This document shows positions 54,901 through 64,000 of a stretch of 64,000 nucleotides of DNA, one piece after another. The DNA is taken from contig JAKSZT010054396.1 in the NCBI GenBank assembly GCA_026826555.1, positions 11,955,009 to 12,019,008 of the forward strand. The letters run 5' to 3'. The translations under genes were made by a program, and so were the position numbers. How positions within the stretch are numbered: position 1 is the stretch's first letter; each line of letters starts with the position of its first letter. This DNA comes from Tolypeutes matacus (Eukaryota > Chordata > Mammalia > Cingulata > Chlamyphoridae). The notes beneath the pieces are model-generated. The model did not search any database and had not been told where the DNA came from. It saw only the letters and a program-made list of their open reading frames with translations.

Positions 54901-57900
54901 AGTTTTACTCATTTAGTGATGCTCTGCCTCTTTCTAATTTCTGTGTAGCTCCTTATCTTTTAAATTTGCAATAATGTTCTGAAATACATTTCCACCTTTA
55001 CACAGCACAATAACAAAAACAATATCTTGGGTTTATGTTTCTACTTATTGACTAATCATTGTTATAAAATGGCCACTACCATTGAATATGGTGTTACCTA
55101 CTTCTAAAAATGTCACAAACTTTCAGGCTTCCTGTTTTTTTTATCTGAAAGTAGAGAAAGAAATATGTGGCATTTGCAAACACTAGATCTGGGTTCAATT
55201 AGTTACTGGCAAGCCAGGAAGTAGTCAATGCATCTAATGTAATCTTTCAAACATAACAAACACAGAACTATTTTGAGAGAAACAAGAAAATAAATAACCA
55301 AAGAAGAAATATTAGATTTCTTAAGACTCAAAAGTTTCCTTTAAGGAAAACACATATAGTCAGCAAAACTCCTGCATGGTTTACATATATCCATACATGA
55401 CTACTATTAATAGTCTAAAGAGAACTAACATATATAGATGACACATTGAACTCATAAATTATATATACAGAGGTTTATGAAACCTCTGTTAATGTGGCAA
55501 TTAAGGCATTTAAAAAATGGTCACACTATGGTTTGATATTAAATATAAAATACCTTGAAATAAAAATTATATAGATACTTGCTCAAACCACGCTAGCGTC
55601 AGAAAATCTGACTTTTCCCCCCTCCTACTCAGATTTATAAAATAAGTTGGTATAATAAGAAGGTCAGGCTTGCTGGTTATTACCAATCAAGGTAGGCTTT
55701 CTTTTTTTTTTTTAAAGATTTTATTTATTTATTCACTTATCCCCCCCTTGCTGCCTGCGCTCGCTGGGTCAGCCAACCACGCTGTGCGGGGCGGGCTTGC
55801 CTTCACCAGGAGGTCCCGGGAACCGAACCCGGGGCCTCCCATATGGTAAACGGGAGCCCTACTGATTGAGCCACAGCCGCTTCCCATCAAGGTAGGCTTT
55901 CATCAGAGGTAATGTTCCCAGGCAGGATTTAAAGAAGAATTAGTGTTTAAATATTCATTTTGTTTAGAATAATGATAATGCTTTTAATCTCTTTCTACAG
56001 TAAACTGAGATGAGCTATTCTGGAATGAAAATATCAACCTTTGTAATATGTTTGACTGCATTATGAAGTCTAAAATAGTTGACATCCTCTAACAAGTGAG
56101 GAGAAGCTACATTTGTCATGATTGTGCTGTTTTACTGTTGCAATTTTATCTTTTGAGTCACTACAAACATACTCGAATGTGAGATCTTTTAACCTCATCA
56201 AAAAGGAAATGCCTGCTCTTGGTCTGGTATCAATTTTCCCCCTTGAACTTTGAAATCTATAATTATGTCATCTATAGACTTTCCTTCACTCCCTAACATT
56301 TTTTTCTTGAGGCACTACTCTGTTAGAAGATTTTTTTGAATAGCTCCTATTAAGTTACAACAGGCCATGGGATTCACCTGATATACAACTAAAGAGGGGC
56401 ACGTCTATTTCTAGATTTACCTTTAGTGTGATGGGCTAAAATTGTGCCACAGCAAAACATGAAGTCTTTTTTTAAGATATATTTATTTACTTTACCCCCC
56501 GCCCCCGATGGTTCTCTCATCTATCTGCTCATTGTTTGTTCGCCTTCTCTAGGAGGTACTGGGAACCAAACCCAGGACCTCCAACATGGAAGGCGAGTGC
56601 CCACGGCCTGAGCCACATCTGCTCCCCTGAGGCTGCAGCGTCTGCTGGCTTGTGGTGTCTGCTCATTGCGGCAGCGCAGCATCTAGCTCGTCTTCTTTAG
56701 GAGGAACCAGGACCCAAACCTGGGTCCTCCCGTGTGGTAGGCAGGCACCCAACTGGTTGAGCCACATCTACTCCCAAACATGAAGTCTTTTTTTTTTTTT
56801 TTTTTTTTTAAAGATTTTATTTATTTATTCATTCATTCCCCCCCCTGCTGCCTGTGCTTGCTGGGTCAGCCAACCACGCCGTGCGGCGGGCCTGCCCCCA
56901 CCAGGAGGCCCCAGGAACCGAACCCGGGGCCTCCCATATGGTAAACGGGAGCCCTACTGATTGAGCCACAGCCGCTTCCCCCAAACATGAAGTCTTGCTG
57001 AGAATCTCTGATATGTCTCAGGACTAACAGGCTGCTTTAGAATAAAGGTGGAGTTTTATTCTTGTTTCACCACCCCTTATAAGGTCTTACACTCCCTTAC
57101 TCATTTTATTATCAGCATGTACTATTTTACATAAAGTAGATACCAGTGTTTCATGAATTGAACAGAAGCATAACCAACTGAAAATATAAGAAACCAAGTT
57201 TCCAACATAAATAAGTAATGTGTCAACCCAAGTCATCTTTGACTTCTTTCACTGATTCTTTCATTCACACACATCCTGAGGCACACTGAAAGGATTCATC
57301 TGGTCTTTCTCTACTTTCTACTTGAAAAACTCAATTTAGGGATATTTTTACAGCATACATTTTCCAGTTTGAGTAAATGTTCCAAACTCTCTGAGCAGCA
57401 TCAGGAGTTTGCCCAGTTTCTACTTCTGAAATAGACATTCGGGAGTGGGGTGTGGGTTGTGTACACCGAAGTTTGAGAACCACTGTATGACATAGAGCCA
57501 TCTTTTGGTATGATGAATACTGCACCCAAGTGACCCCTTTAAAGCATTAGCCCAAACCTTCAAGAATATCATGCACCTGGGGAAAACGCAACCTATACTT
57601 TGATTGTTAAATGAAGTTTTACAATCATGAATAATCATTTTATTAATATTATTATTTTTGGGGGGGAGGTCTCAGTACTTACCCTTTATTATTTAGTGGT
57701 GATGTGGGAGATAGGGAAGGACAGGTCCTCTTGGCAGATGGCTCTTCATCCTCTTCATCAGATGAGCTATCTATGGTTAGGTCAATCACCTCAACTTTCT
57801 TGTTTTTATTTGAAGACTGGTGATGAGATGTCACCTGATGCTCTAATGTGGAGCTCAAGCATCCTGCATGGGAGTGATTAAAACACAAGGCAAAGAAGAC

Positions 57901-60373
57901 CTATGACCTCTCTTCCTTTCTCAGTGTGCCGTTGGATTAATTTATCAGTCATAGTTTGGACACATAATACTGCTGGAGCTAGAGAGTGGAAATCCAGAAG
58001 CGGTTCTGTTCCCCTAAGCTTAAAACTACTATTTGTTATTAGATGTTAAAGAATTTTTTTGAAAAGCAATTCTGAATTAGGGCAAACAATCAAAACAATC
58101 AAAATGGCTTATGTCCACTTCAGAATAAAAGGAGCATGAGAACAGACACAGTACATTATATATGTTTATCTGGGAAGTACATGACATACTTAAGAATACT
58201 ACAGTAATATTTTTTTAAAAGTCATAGTCTCCATCCAGGAAAAAATAAATGAAAAAGGAATGCTGACATTCTGTACCAAATCTGTTAAAAATTTAAGGAT
58301 ACTATTTCAAAAGCATGACTTTACAAGTGACTTATTAGATTACGTTACTTTGAAATCTTATATCAGAAAATTTAAAATACTGGCAAAAAAGTGAATTTAA
58401 AAGTTCTACTACATGTGAACATTTAATCAATAATTTAATAAGAGTTACTGAGCTATCCATAGACTATTTGGTGTTTTTTAAAAAAATTTATGCATTTCAA
58501 TATTGAAAATCCAACAGCAGGAAGACTGTGCCACCCTTTTGGAAAACAAGCACTTACCATCAACTCCATTGTAAGAGGCAGAAACTTCCTGAACTTCCTT
58601 TTTTGATCTCATAGGTGCCCAAGAGCCATCTTCCTTAAACTGTATTTCATCACAATCCGTACAATACTTTAGGATTTCCATAAATAGGCTATAAAAAACA
58701 ATTTGTCCCTTGAATATCACATTTTAAATAAAACTAAACTTGAATCATTACTGTTAAAAATATTCCCCCAAATATGAAAATATTCAGGCCTTCTATATCT
58801 GGTAAAGTAAAAACAAGGAACATGAAAGTAGAACAGATGAGTTACATTTCTTCTCAAAATATAATACTAAATAACTACTTAAATTATGGTATATTTATGC
58901 AAAGATATTATGTAGCTATGAAAATGAGGTTTTTGAAGGTTTTTAATAACATGAGGGAAATGCTCACAGAAAGTAGGAAAAGGCCAAGAAAAGAAAAATC
59001 TATATTTTAAATATAAAATTCTGTGTGTGAATAGGCATATAACTAGCAGTTATCTCTGGGTGGCTAGATTATGGCTATTTGTTTTTCTTCTTTACAATTT
59101 TTTTTTGCATCTTTTAAATTATCTACAATTAGCATGTTTTATTTTATAAACTAAAGCAATCATACAAAATTATAAAAATATTTTGCTGGGATTAAAAAAT
59201 GATATTTACAAAGAATATGTAAAATTAAGAGTCAAGTTCTTAGGTTATAATGCTAAATGAAAGGAAAAGATAAAAATCAATAGCATACAATCACAATTAT
59301 GTAAAAGCAAAACCAGGGCGCAGATATGGCTCAAGCAATTGAGTGCCTGCCTCCCACATGGGAGGCCCTGGGTTCAGTTCCCAGTGCCTCTTAAAGAAAA
59401 AACAGACAAGGAGCAGACAATGGGAAAAAAAACAATGAGCAGACAACAAGCAAAAACAATGAGCAAACAGATGAGGGAGCCATGGGGAGAAGGGGGACAA
59501 AAACCAGAAAATTACAGACCAAAAAAGCTTTTTTCTTTATATGCTTTCCACTTTTTCAAGTGTCTATATATAAAACGAGAGAAAAAAATCCCACTAGAAG
59601 GGGAAAACATCTAAAACTATAAAATATGTAGAGTTGGTAAAATATTATTATATTTAGTTCAGATTTAGGGATCATTAAAATCTCTTAAAAAATTAAACAT
59701 AACATTTAGGTTATATGTTGTTTCTCCCCCCACACAACTGGTCTGACATCATTCAAGCTCTGGGTTATATTGACATTGCCAAATATATTCTGTTTGTTAT
59801 GTTACATCTTCAGACTCCTGCATGTTCTCAAATACTATAGGTAAGTTGCCTTGAGAGATTTGCTAGGGAGTACAGGAAATATTTTTAAATAGATCCTCCT
59901 TTTTACAAGTTGTTATCTTTGTTCAGAGACAAAGGGGGTGAGGGGGAGGAAGCTAGAGAGTAGGGGAAAATTTAGAGGAGCATTCCAAAATTTCTGATAG
60001 GACCGCAAAATCACAGGAGTGTTAAAACTGATCCGATCTCCAGAAACAGTCATTTTAAGGTACAAGGAAAAACTTTACTTTAAAAAGTGACATACCACAA
60101 CAATGCAAGGTGTTGGTGGTGGAGTGATATATGAGAATTTTCTATGTTATGCACGATTGTTTTGTAAATTCACAACTTCTCTAATTAAAAAAAAAAAAAA
60201 AAAGTGACATACCCATCAATAATGAGGTGTTCATATGGAGCCTTCTTATCACAGACAGGACAAACCCAGGTTGGTTTTTTCTCATTCATCTGAATATAAA
60301 GAGTTGCATCAAAACACTGCAGATGAGAGCACGTAAGGGCCCGACATGGAATTGTCAGCCGCATTTTACCAAG
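48666..60373 (-). CDS. PIAS1: PIAS1 SUMO E3 ligase, 3' six coding exons (partial gene)
   Basis: Minus-strand exons 60373-60213, 58688-58558, 57863-57683, 53499-53357, 49740-49703 and 48959-48666 join to 948 nt: 315 codons plus TGA. The length places the first codon at human residue 337 of 651, and landmark residues then fall exactly right: Cys351, His353, Cys374 and Cys377 of the SP-RING, and Ser466-468 before the acidic DEEDEE. PIAS1 is a nuclear E3 that uses UBC9 to attach SUMO to transcription factors such as STAT1. VEVIDLTID is the SUMO-interaction motif. A Ser/Thr-rich tail ends [13 protein letters not shown]. The N-terminal SAP and PINIT domains are outside the window. No disabling change is seen. 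Confidence 0.97.
49358..49458 (-). mobile_element. DAS-type SINE in PIAS1 intron 13
   Basis: AGGAGGTATGAGGGACTGAACCC to GAGCCATATCTGCTCCC is a reversed head with a T-rich tail. It is in the same orientation as PIAS1. Confidence 0.85.
49703..49740 (-). CDS. PIAS1: PIAS1 exon 13 (38 nt micro-exon)
   Basis: It encodes the end of Gly542 and [12 protein letters not shown]. On the minus strand the acceptor is CCCCTACAG and the donor GTATGC. Confidence 0.95.
50503..51545 (+). mobile_element. L1 5' UTR fragment
   Basis: It starts TGTCGGACTTCTGGGAAGATGGCAGACTAG, the typical opening of an L1 5' UTR, and runs about 1 kb without an intact ORF1. It is antisense to PIAS1. Confidence 0.6.
51600..51830. 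mobile_element. hAT-type MITE
   Basis: CTAATCACATATGGCTATTTAAAAATTTATTAAA and CACACATGGCTAGTGGCTAC form opposing arms of a known palindromic DNA-transposon relic. The exact family name is uncertain. Confidence 0.55.
53357..53499 (-). CDS. PIAS1: PIAS1 exon 12
   Basis: 143 nt, encoding [20 protein letters not shown] to MPYDLQ and one base of Gly542. On the minus strand the acceptor is TTTCCTCATAG and the donor GTGAGTC. Confidence 0.97.
53651..54025 (+). mobile_element. Cluster of three DAS-type SINEs
   Basis: Heads begin at 53651, 53767 and 53929, each with its own A-rich tail. The third has the perfect duplication AAAAATCACTTGCT at 53915-53928 and 54026-54039. The second head is the most tRNA-like in the window. 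Confidence 0.88.
55702..55885 (-). mobile_element. Young DAS-type SINE, GTTAGCTGACCCAGCGAGCAC subfamily
   Basis: Reversed full-length copy flanked by ATCAAGGTAGGCTTTC at 55686-55701 and 55886-55901. Confidence 0.93.
56469..56775 (-). mobile_element. Dimeric DAS-type SINE, inner of a stacked pair
   Basis: Reversed heads lie near 56548-56627 and 56697-56775. AAACATGAAGTCTT flanks it at 56455-56468 and 56776-56789. Confidence 0.88.
56790..56982 (-). mobile_element. Young DAS-type SINE, second of a stacked pair
   Basis: GTTAGCTGACCCAGCGAGCAC-subfamily copy (reversed). It is bounded by AAACATGAAGTCTT at 56776-56789 and 56983-56996, sharing the middle duplication with the preceding SINE. Confidence 0.92.
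57683..57863 (-). CDS. PIAS1: PIAS1 exon 11, SUMO-interaction motif
   Basis: 181 nt, encoding [20 protein letters not shown], the [21 protein letters not shown] and [15 protein letters not shown]. The serines map to 466-468, reported CK2 sites in human PIAS1. On the minus strand the acceptor is TCCCATGCAG and the donor GTAAGTA. Confidence 0.97.
58558..58688 (-). CDS. PIAS1: PIAS1 exon 10
   Basis: 131 nt, encoding [20 protein letters not shown] and [20 protein letters not shown] to GVD, the C-terminal part of the SP-RING region. On the minus strand the acceptor is TTTTTTATAG and the donor GTAAGTG. Confidence 0.97.
58860..60200. other. PIAS1: PIAS1 intron 9 contents
   Basis: An old L1-like fragment (58860-59160), a SINE (59316-59500) and an L1 3' end (about 60090-60200, ending CACAACTTCTCTAATT plus an A-run) lie here. 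The A-run stops 13 bases short of the exon 9 donor side. Confidence 0.6.
59316..59500 (+). mobile_element. DAS-type SINE
   Basis: The head GGCGCAGATATGGCTCAAGC ends at GTGCCTCTTAAAG; the tail has repeated GAGCAGACAA words and GAGGGAGCCATGG. AAACCAG lies on both sides. Confidence 0.85.
60213..60373 (-). CDS. PIAS1: PIAS1 exon 9, SP-RING core
   Basis: 161 nt, encoding [20 protein letters not shown] to LIID and two bases of Gly390. It carries Cys351, His353, Cys374 and Cys377; Cys351 is the residue changed in the ligase-dead human mutant. On the minus strand the acceptor is CTCTTTTTAAAG and the donor GTATGTC. Confidence 0.97.
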
Positions 60374-61934
60374 CTTTAAAAAGAGGAGGAAAAGAAGCGA
60401 ATATCAGACAATTGTTATTCAAAATTCAAGCTTTGATAAAAATTTCCTGAAATATAATGGGTATGTGTTCTGATTTACAGCATATAATGTTTATTTTATG
60501 ATGTATTTTCTATGAAACATATCTACAGGTTAAAAAATACAGCATTTGGATATTAAACACAGTGACTCTGGAGAGTCTACACTGATGTAGATGGGGCTTA
60601 TTTACCCCAATCCACACAGCTCACAGATTGGTTGGGGAAGGGAAGGGGAGAGGTCCATGAACCCTTGAAATTATATGCAAAATCTTATAAGTGTGTGTAT
60701 TTTTCTGGAGAGTGCTTTCACCCAATTCTGAGAGCAGTAACTAATCCAAAAAAGCAAAGAACCAATTAACTAGGGATTAAGGGGGAAAAAATGTCTTATT
60801 AAATACTGCAGGATACAGAGACATAATGACATTTACTATAAAGCCTTATCTTGGAATGAGAATTGTTTACAGAACAAAACTGAATCAGTAGCAAGCATTC
60901 CCCACAATGTTTGGCATGAACACCAAATAGTAGCACCGAGGAGGAAGTCAGGTGTGTGTATTCAGCATTTCTTCCCAAGCTGGGCACCATCATAGGCAAC
61001 TTGGCAAATAAACTTGCTAGAGGCAACTTGGCCTCTAGCATCTGCAGCATGCTACAAGACCTTCCCTTCTTGCCTCATAAACATTGCTTGAGCTACAGAA
61101 GTTGAGTCTATTCCATGAACAATGAACAATTTCATGTGGTCCCTAAGCTTTGGCCCACTATGGCAGAGAAGCTGTCCAGAGCCTGCACAAGAAGCTGCCA
61201 TATCATAACCCTCTTCCCTGCATGACACCTTGTACACTGTAGCTGGATTATCACTGGGGTCCTCACAGTCCACACTGGACATATAGTTTAGAAGTTAGCT
61301 TCTTTCAATAGTCATATTATTTGCTAAACACTAGAAAAAGATTTTCCAAATATTTGCCAGCTTGAAAAATATAAAGGCTTGAAAAGGATGTGAGTTAAAT
61401 GAGGGAAAAGAGGAAAAGATTATTGGCCTAGAATTTCAGGGAAATGTGGTTTCCTAGTCTGCCCAGGAAATTGTCATTTGGGGCTGAAATTATTGTTTTA
61501 GCACTAATGATTTACCTTTCTGGGCCTCTTTTTCTATCTCTCAATTAACAGTTTCCTCCTTACTTTGGCTGAATGTAGTGATGAAGAATAAAGAAGAACA
61601 CAGAAGGTGCTATAAACACAAGAAGGGAGTAGTGATCAGAAGAATGTGTAGGAGGGACCAACACAGAAAGAACTGACAACTCCTTTCTCTGTGCTCCCAG
61701 CTCTACCCATGCATTCAATAACATTTCATTATACTAGGTATTTGGGTATGTCTCTTCTCTCTAGGAATATGTCAGACTCATCTCATTATTCTCAGCACTT
61801 AGAAAGGTACCTGCTATCCAGCAGGGAGACAGTCTAGTGTACTGGTAAGACTTTGGTGGTGCACACTGAGCAGTTCTAGGAGGCACCATTTACAGTAGGT
61901 GTGCAGCTGTACGCAGCACTTTATGAGACAGCCC

Positions 61935-62056
61935 AGAGGATGAGCTCTGGAAGTAGACTACCTAGGTTTGAATCCCGGTCCTACTACTTATTATTATTAT
62001 TTTTTTTTAAATATGGAACGCTTCACGAATTTGCGTGTCATCCTTGCGCAGGGGCC

Positions 62057-62107
<51 letters not shown>

Positions 62108-62270
62108 GAGCACCCTACTACTTATTAAATCTTGAATGCTATTTAGTCTCTCTGAGCCTCAGTCTTCTAAAATAGGAATAAAAATAGCATCTATTTCATA
62201 AAACTGTGGGAATTAAATTATATAAATGTTTACAATAAATGCTATCTATTATTAATCAAAATACACTGCT
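61935..62270 (+). mobile_element. MIR split by a U6 retrocopy
   Basis: GATGAGCTCTGGAAGTAGACTACCTAGGTTTGAATCCCGG continues after the insert with TTGAATGCTATTTAGTCTCTCTGAGCCTCAG and ends in an AATAAATGCTA-like tail. These are MIR head, core and tail in order. Confidence 0.75.
62009..62113 (-). pseudogene. U6 snRNA retrocopy, full length
   Basis: On the minus strand the sequence starts GTGCTCGCTTCGGCAGCACA and ends GAAGCGTTCCATATTT, matching vertebrate U6 at every base I can recall over about 103 nt. It then runs into an A-tail instead of the native T run. CCTACTACTTATTA is present at 61980-61993 and 62114-62127, a perfect 14 bp target-site duplication. No TATA box or proximal element lies at the expected distance upstream. 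It is therefore an L1-mobilised copy, probably silent. Confidence 0.93.
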
Positions 62271-63396
62271 TTAAATCTCTTTGCAACCTAGTTGGAAACC
62301 CACCCAAATCTTAGGCTCAGTCATTCTTCTCTTCTATGCTCACAAAGTACTAAGCAGCCTCATTACTCCTTCACTACACCTCCATGCAATTTTTATGATT
62401 TGATTTGCCTAAGTGCCTGATGAAAAGGCCAAAAAGAACTAGCTATTGTAACAGAAAACATGACCTATTTACCATAGCCAGAACATACTGCATTAGTCCA
62501 GAAACACTGCCAAACAATCTGGTTGGTGGTGCTAAGTTTTTATATTTTAAGTCAGACCTTAACTTAAATACAAATTCCAACTGAGTAGGTATTTTTACTA
62601 TTGCCCTAATATTAAATAGAGAAAACCTAGGCTAAAAATCCTAGCCAAATATGGTAATAGTACACAAGGTTCAAGTACTGCAGAACTAGTAGGCTACTTG
62701 TGATGGTTTATGAGGACAATAGATAAGGAGATAAGAAATAAAGATAGTCTCAAAATCCAAGTCCTAGGCCGTAGAACTTATACTCTGAAAAGCAGTATTT
62801 CAAATGCCTTCAGCTCATATACCTTTTATCCCTAAAATCCCCAGTTAGCTGTCAGTTTATATCTTTTAGTGAGAGAGTAACTCTCAAGACCTTATGGTCA
62901 GCCACACTGACTGTTCAGAGTTTTAAAAGAACACTGATACATGAATGGTGCTGAAAGGACATTTACAAATGGGAACACTAAAGCAAAAATGTTCATTTTC
63001 AAATGCACTGTTTACTAGCTATAACATAAATGCCTCCTTTCAAAGAATCACATTTATGTGATAATCCTCCTCAGATTCCTGATGTTTAAAAAAAAAAAAA
63101 CAACTAAATTCCAAATACTGGCAAATGGACAAGGCTTTTTCTCTAAATTGGTATCATGTGAAACTGAGCTTTGAACATCTTCATTTTGTGATTACAAGTT
63201 CCCCCTTTTCCCTTTATAGGATGTATTAGATATTTGCATCATTTGCAGATACATGCTTTGAAAATATCTCCCAAATGGGTTTTCTAATGCCACCAACTTT
63301 ACTGTAACAGTGCATTTGAGCCAAATTATTAAGAGATGGTGCAAGAGGAAACACCCTAGATCAACTTAAAACAGCTTATATCAAAAAGAACCTTAA

Positions 63397-63578
63397 GGGA
63401 AGCGGCTGTGGCTCAATCAGTAGGGCTCCCGTTTACCATATGGGAGGCCCCGGGTTCGGTTCCCGGGGCCTCCTGGTGAAGGCAAGCCCACCCGCACGGC
63501 GTGGTTAGCTGACCCAGCGAGCACAAGCAGCAAGGGGGGGATAAATGAATAAATAAATAAAATCTTTAAAAAAAAAAA
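63397..63578 (+). mobile_element. Young DAS-type SINE, GTTAGCTGACCCAGCGAGCAC subfamily
   Basis: The cleanest full-length copy: head, GTTAGCTGACCCAGCGAGCAC body, ATAAATGAATAAATAAATAAAATC and an A-tail. AAAGAACCTTAA flanks it at 63385-63396 and 63581-63592. Confidence 0.94.
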
Positions 63579-64000
63579 AAAAAGAACCTTAAAAAGTTAA
63601 TAAAGGATGTATTTTTTCCTTGTAAAAAGGGAGAAAAATGTGATATTAAGAATAATTTCATAAATTTTAATATTTCATATGTAAATCTCCAAAGTGTTTA
63701 TTTTTTCCTTCTATCAATGCTAAGTCATTTATATTTGGGTTTTTGGGCATGGGAACTGTTTCACAAAGCAGGTTTCTAAAAGATTCTTTCAGCTCTACTT
63801 TAATAAATCAGAACAAAAATATTCCCACATAAGAGCAAAAACGTTTTTAAATTATTTTTGTTGCTTTTAGCTAAATGGCATACAAACAACAGAAAAACAT
63901 TTATTTTGAGCTTTGTATATCACAAGGACAATTCAAATACACAGTGAGACATCATATTTACATATTTCAAAAGGGACAATCTTTTATTATTCTACAAATT

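Larger units (their letters stand above)
53500..57682. other. PIAS1: PIAS1 intron 11
   Basis: It contains three head-to-tail SINEs (53651-54025), a young SINE (55702-55885) and two SINEs stacked at one site (56469-56982). 54040-55685 and 57000-57680 are AT-rich with no recognised feature, apart from a MER5-like end near 57460-57490. Confidence 0.7.
60374..64000. other. PIAS1: PIAS1 intron 8, partial
   Basis: Exon 8 is not found, so the intron runs off the window. It holds a MIR with an embedded U6 retrocopy (61935-62270) and a young SINE (63397-63578). Minus-strand open frames near 60799-61282 are unrecognised. The rest is AT-rich without a recognised feature. Confidence 0.7.

Noticed and set aside
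62009..62113. Functional U6 gene
   Set aside because: An A-tail, target-site duplication and missing TATA/proximal element mark it as a retrocopy.
60374..64000. PIAS1 exon 8 within the window
   Set aside because: I looked on the minus strand for the codons preceding LGKMRL (ending SLLCP) with a donor and found none, so exon 8 is taken to lie beyond the right edge.

Overview
This is a mammalian genomic window, most likely from an armadillo or another xenarthran. The evidence is dozens of tRNA-Ala-derived SINEs of the DAS-SINE type (heads like GGGAAGCGGATGTGGCTCAAG followed by a B box and a CCTCC end), L1 fragments with the associated 3' ends, and three single-copy genes whose encoded proteins closely match their human counterparts. 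The species call is inference. The gene order CLN6 (+), CALML4 (+), PIAS1 (-) is, as I recall it, the human 15q23 order in reverse complement.

Layout. 1-6.3 kb is intergenic: two L1 insertions nested with SINEs, one MaLR-type LTR and an L2 fragment. 6.3-7.1 kb is a CpG island holding CLN6 exon 1. CLN6 runs from 6622 to 25513 in seven coding exons (312 codons plus stop), with a likely 3' UTR to about 27.67 kb. An LTR element sits directly against its polyadenylation hexamer. CALML4 runs from 32475 to 42887 (five coding exons, 153 residues), with polyadenylation signals near 43.04-43.08 kb. PIAS1 is on the minus strand: exons 9-14 (60373 down to 48666) encode the C-terminal 315 residues, from the SP-RING to the stop. 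Exons 1-8 lie beyond the right edge. The PIAS1 3' UTR probably extends left to about 45.0 kb, so CALML4 and PIAS1 converge tail to tail with about 2 kb between them.

The rest is repeat: MIR and L2 relics, hAT-type MITEs, MaLR-type LTRs, two TG...CA LTR elements, L1 pieces and at least 30 DAS-type SINE units. Six SINEs belong to one very homogeneous subfamily, and each has a perfect 11-16 bp target-site duplication (TSD). A full-length U6 snRNA retrocopy, flanked by a perfect 14 bp duplication, lies inside a MIR in PIAS1 intron 8.

The three genes do not form a pathway. CLN6 is an ER membrane protein for lysosomal enzyme export, CALML4 is a brush-border myosin light chain, and PIAS1 is a nuclear SUMO E3 ligase. 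I see no prokaryote-like system, CRISPR array or novel multi-gene system. The most interesting items are a frame break of the recalled long CALML4 N-terminus, the LTR abutting the CLN6 poly(A) signal, a SINE-L1-SINE block bounded by one duplication, two SINEs stacked at one target site, and a convergent pair of CTCF-like motifs. All family names and human comparisons come from memory, not database searches.
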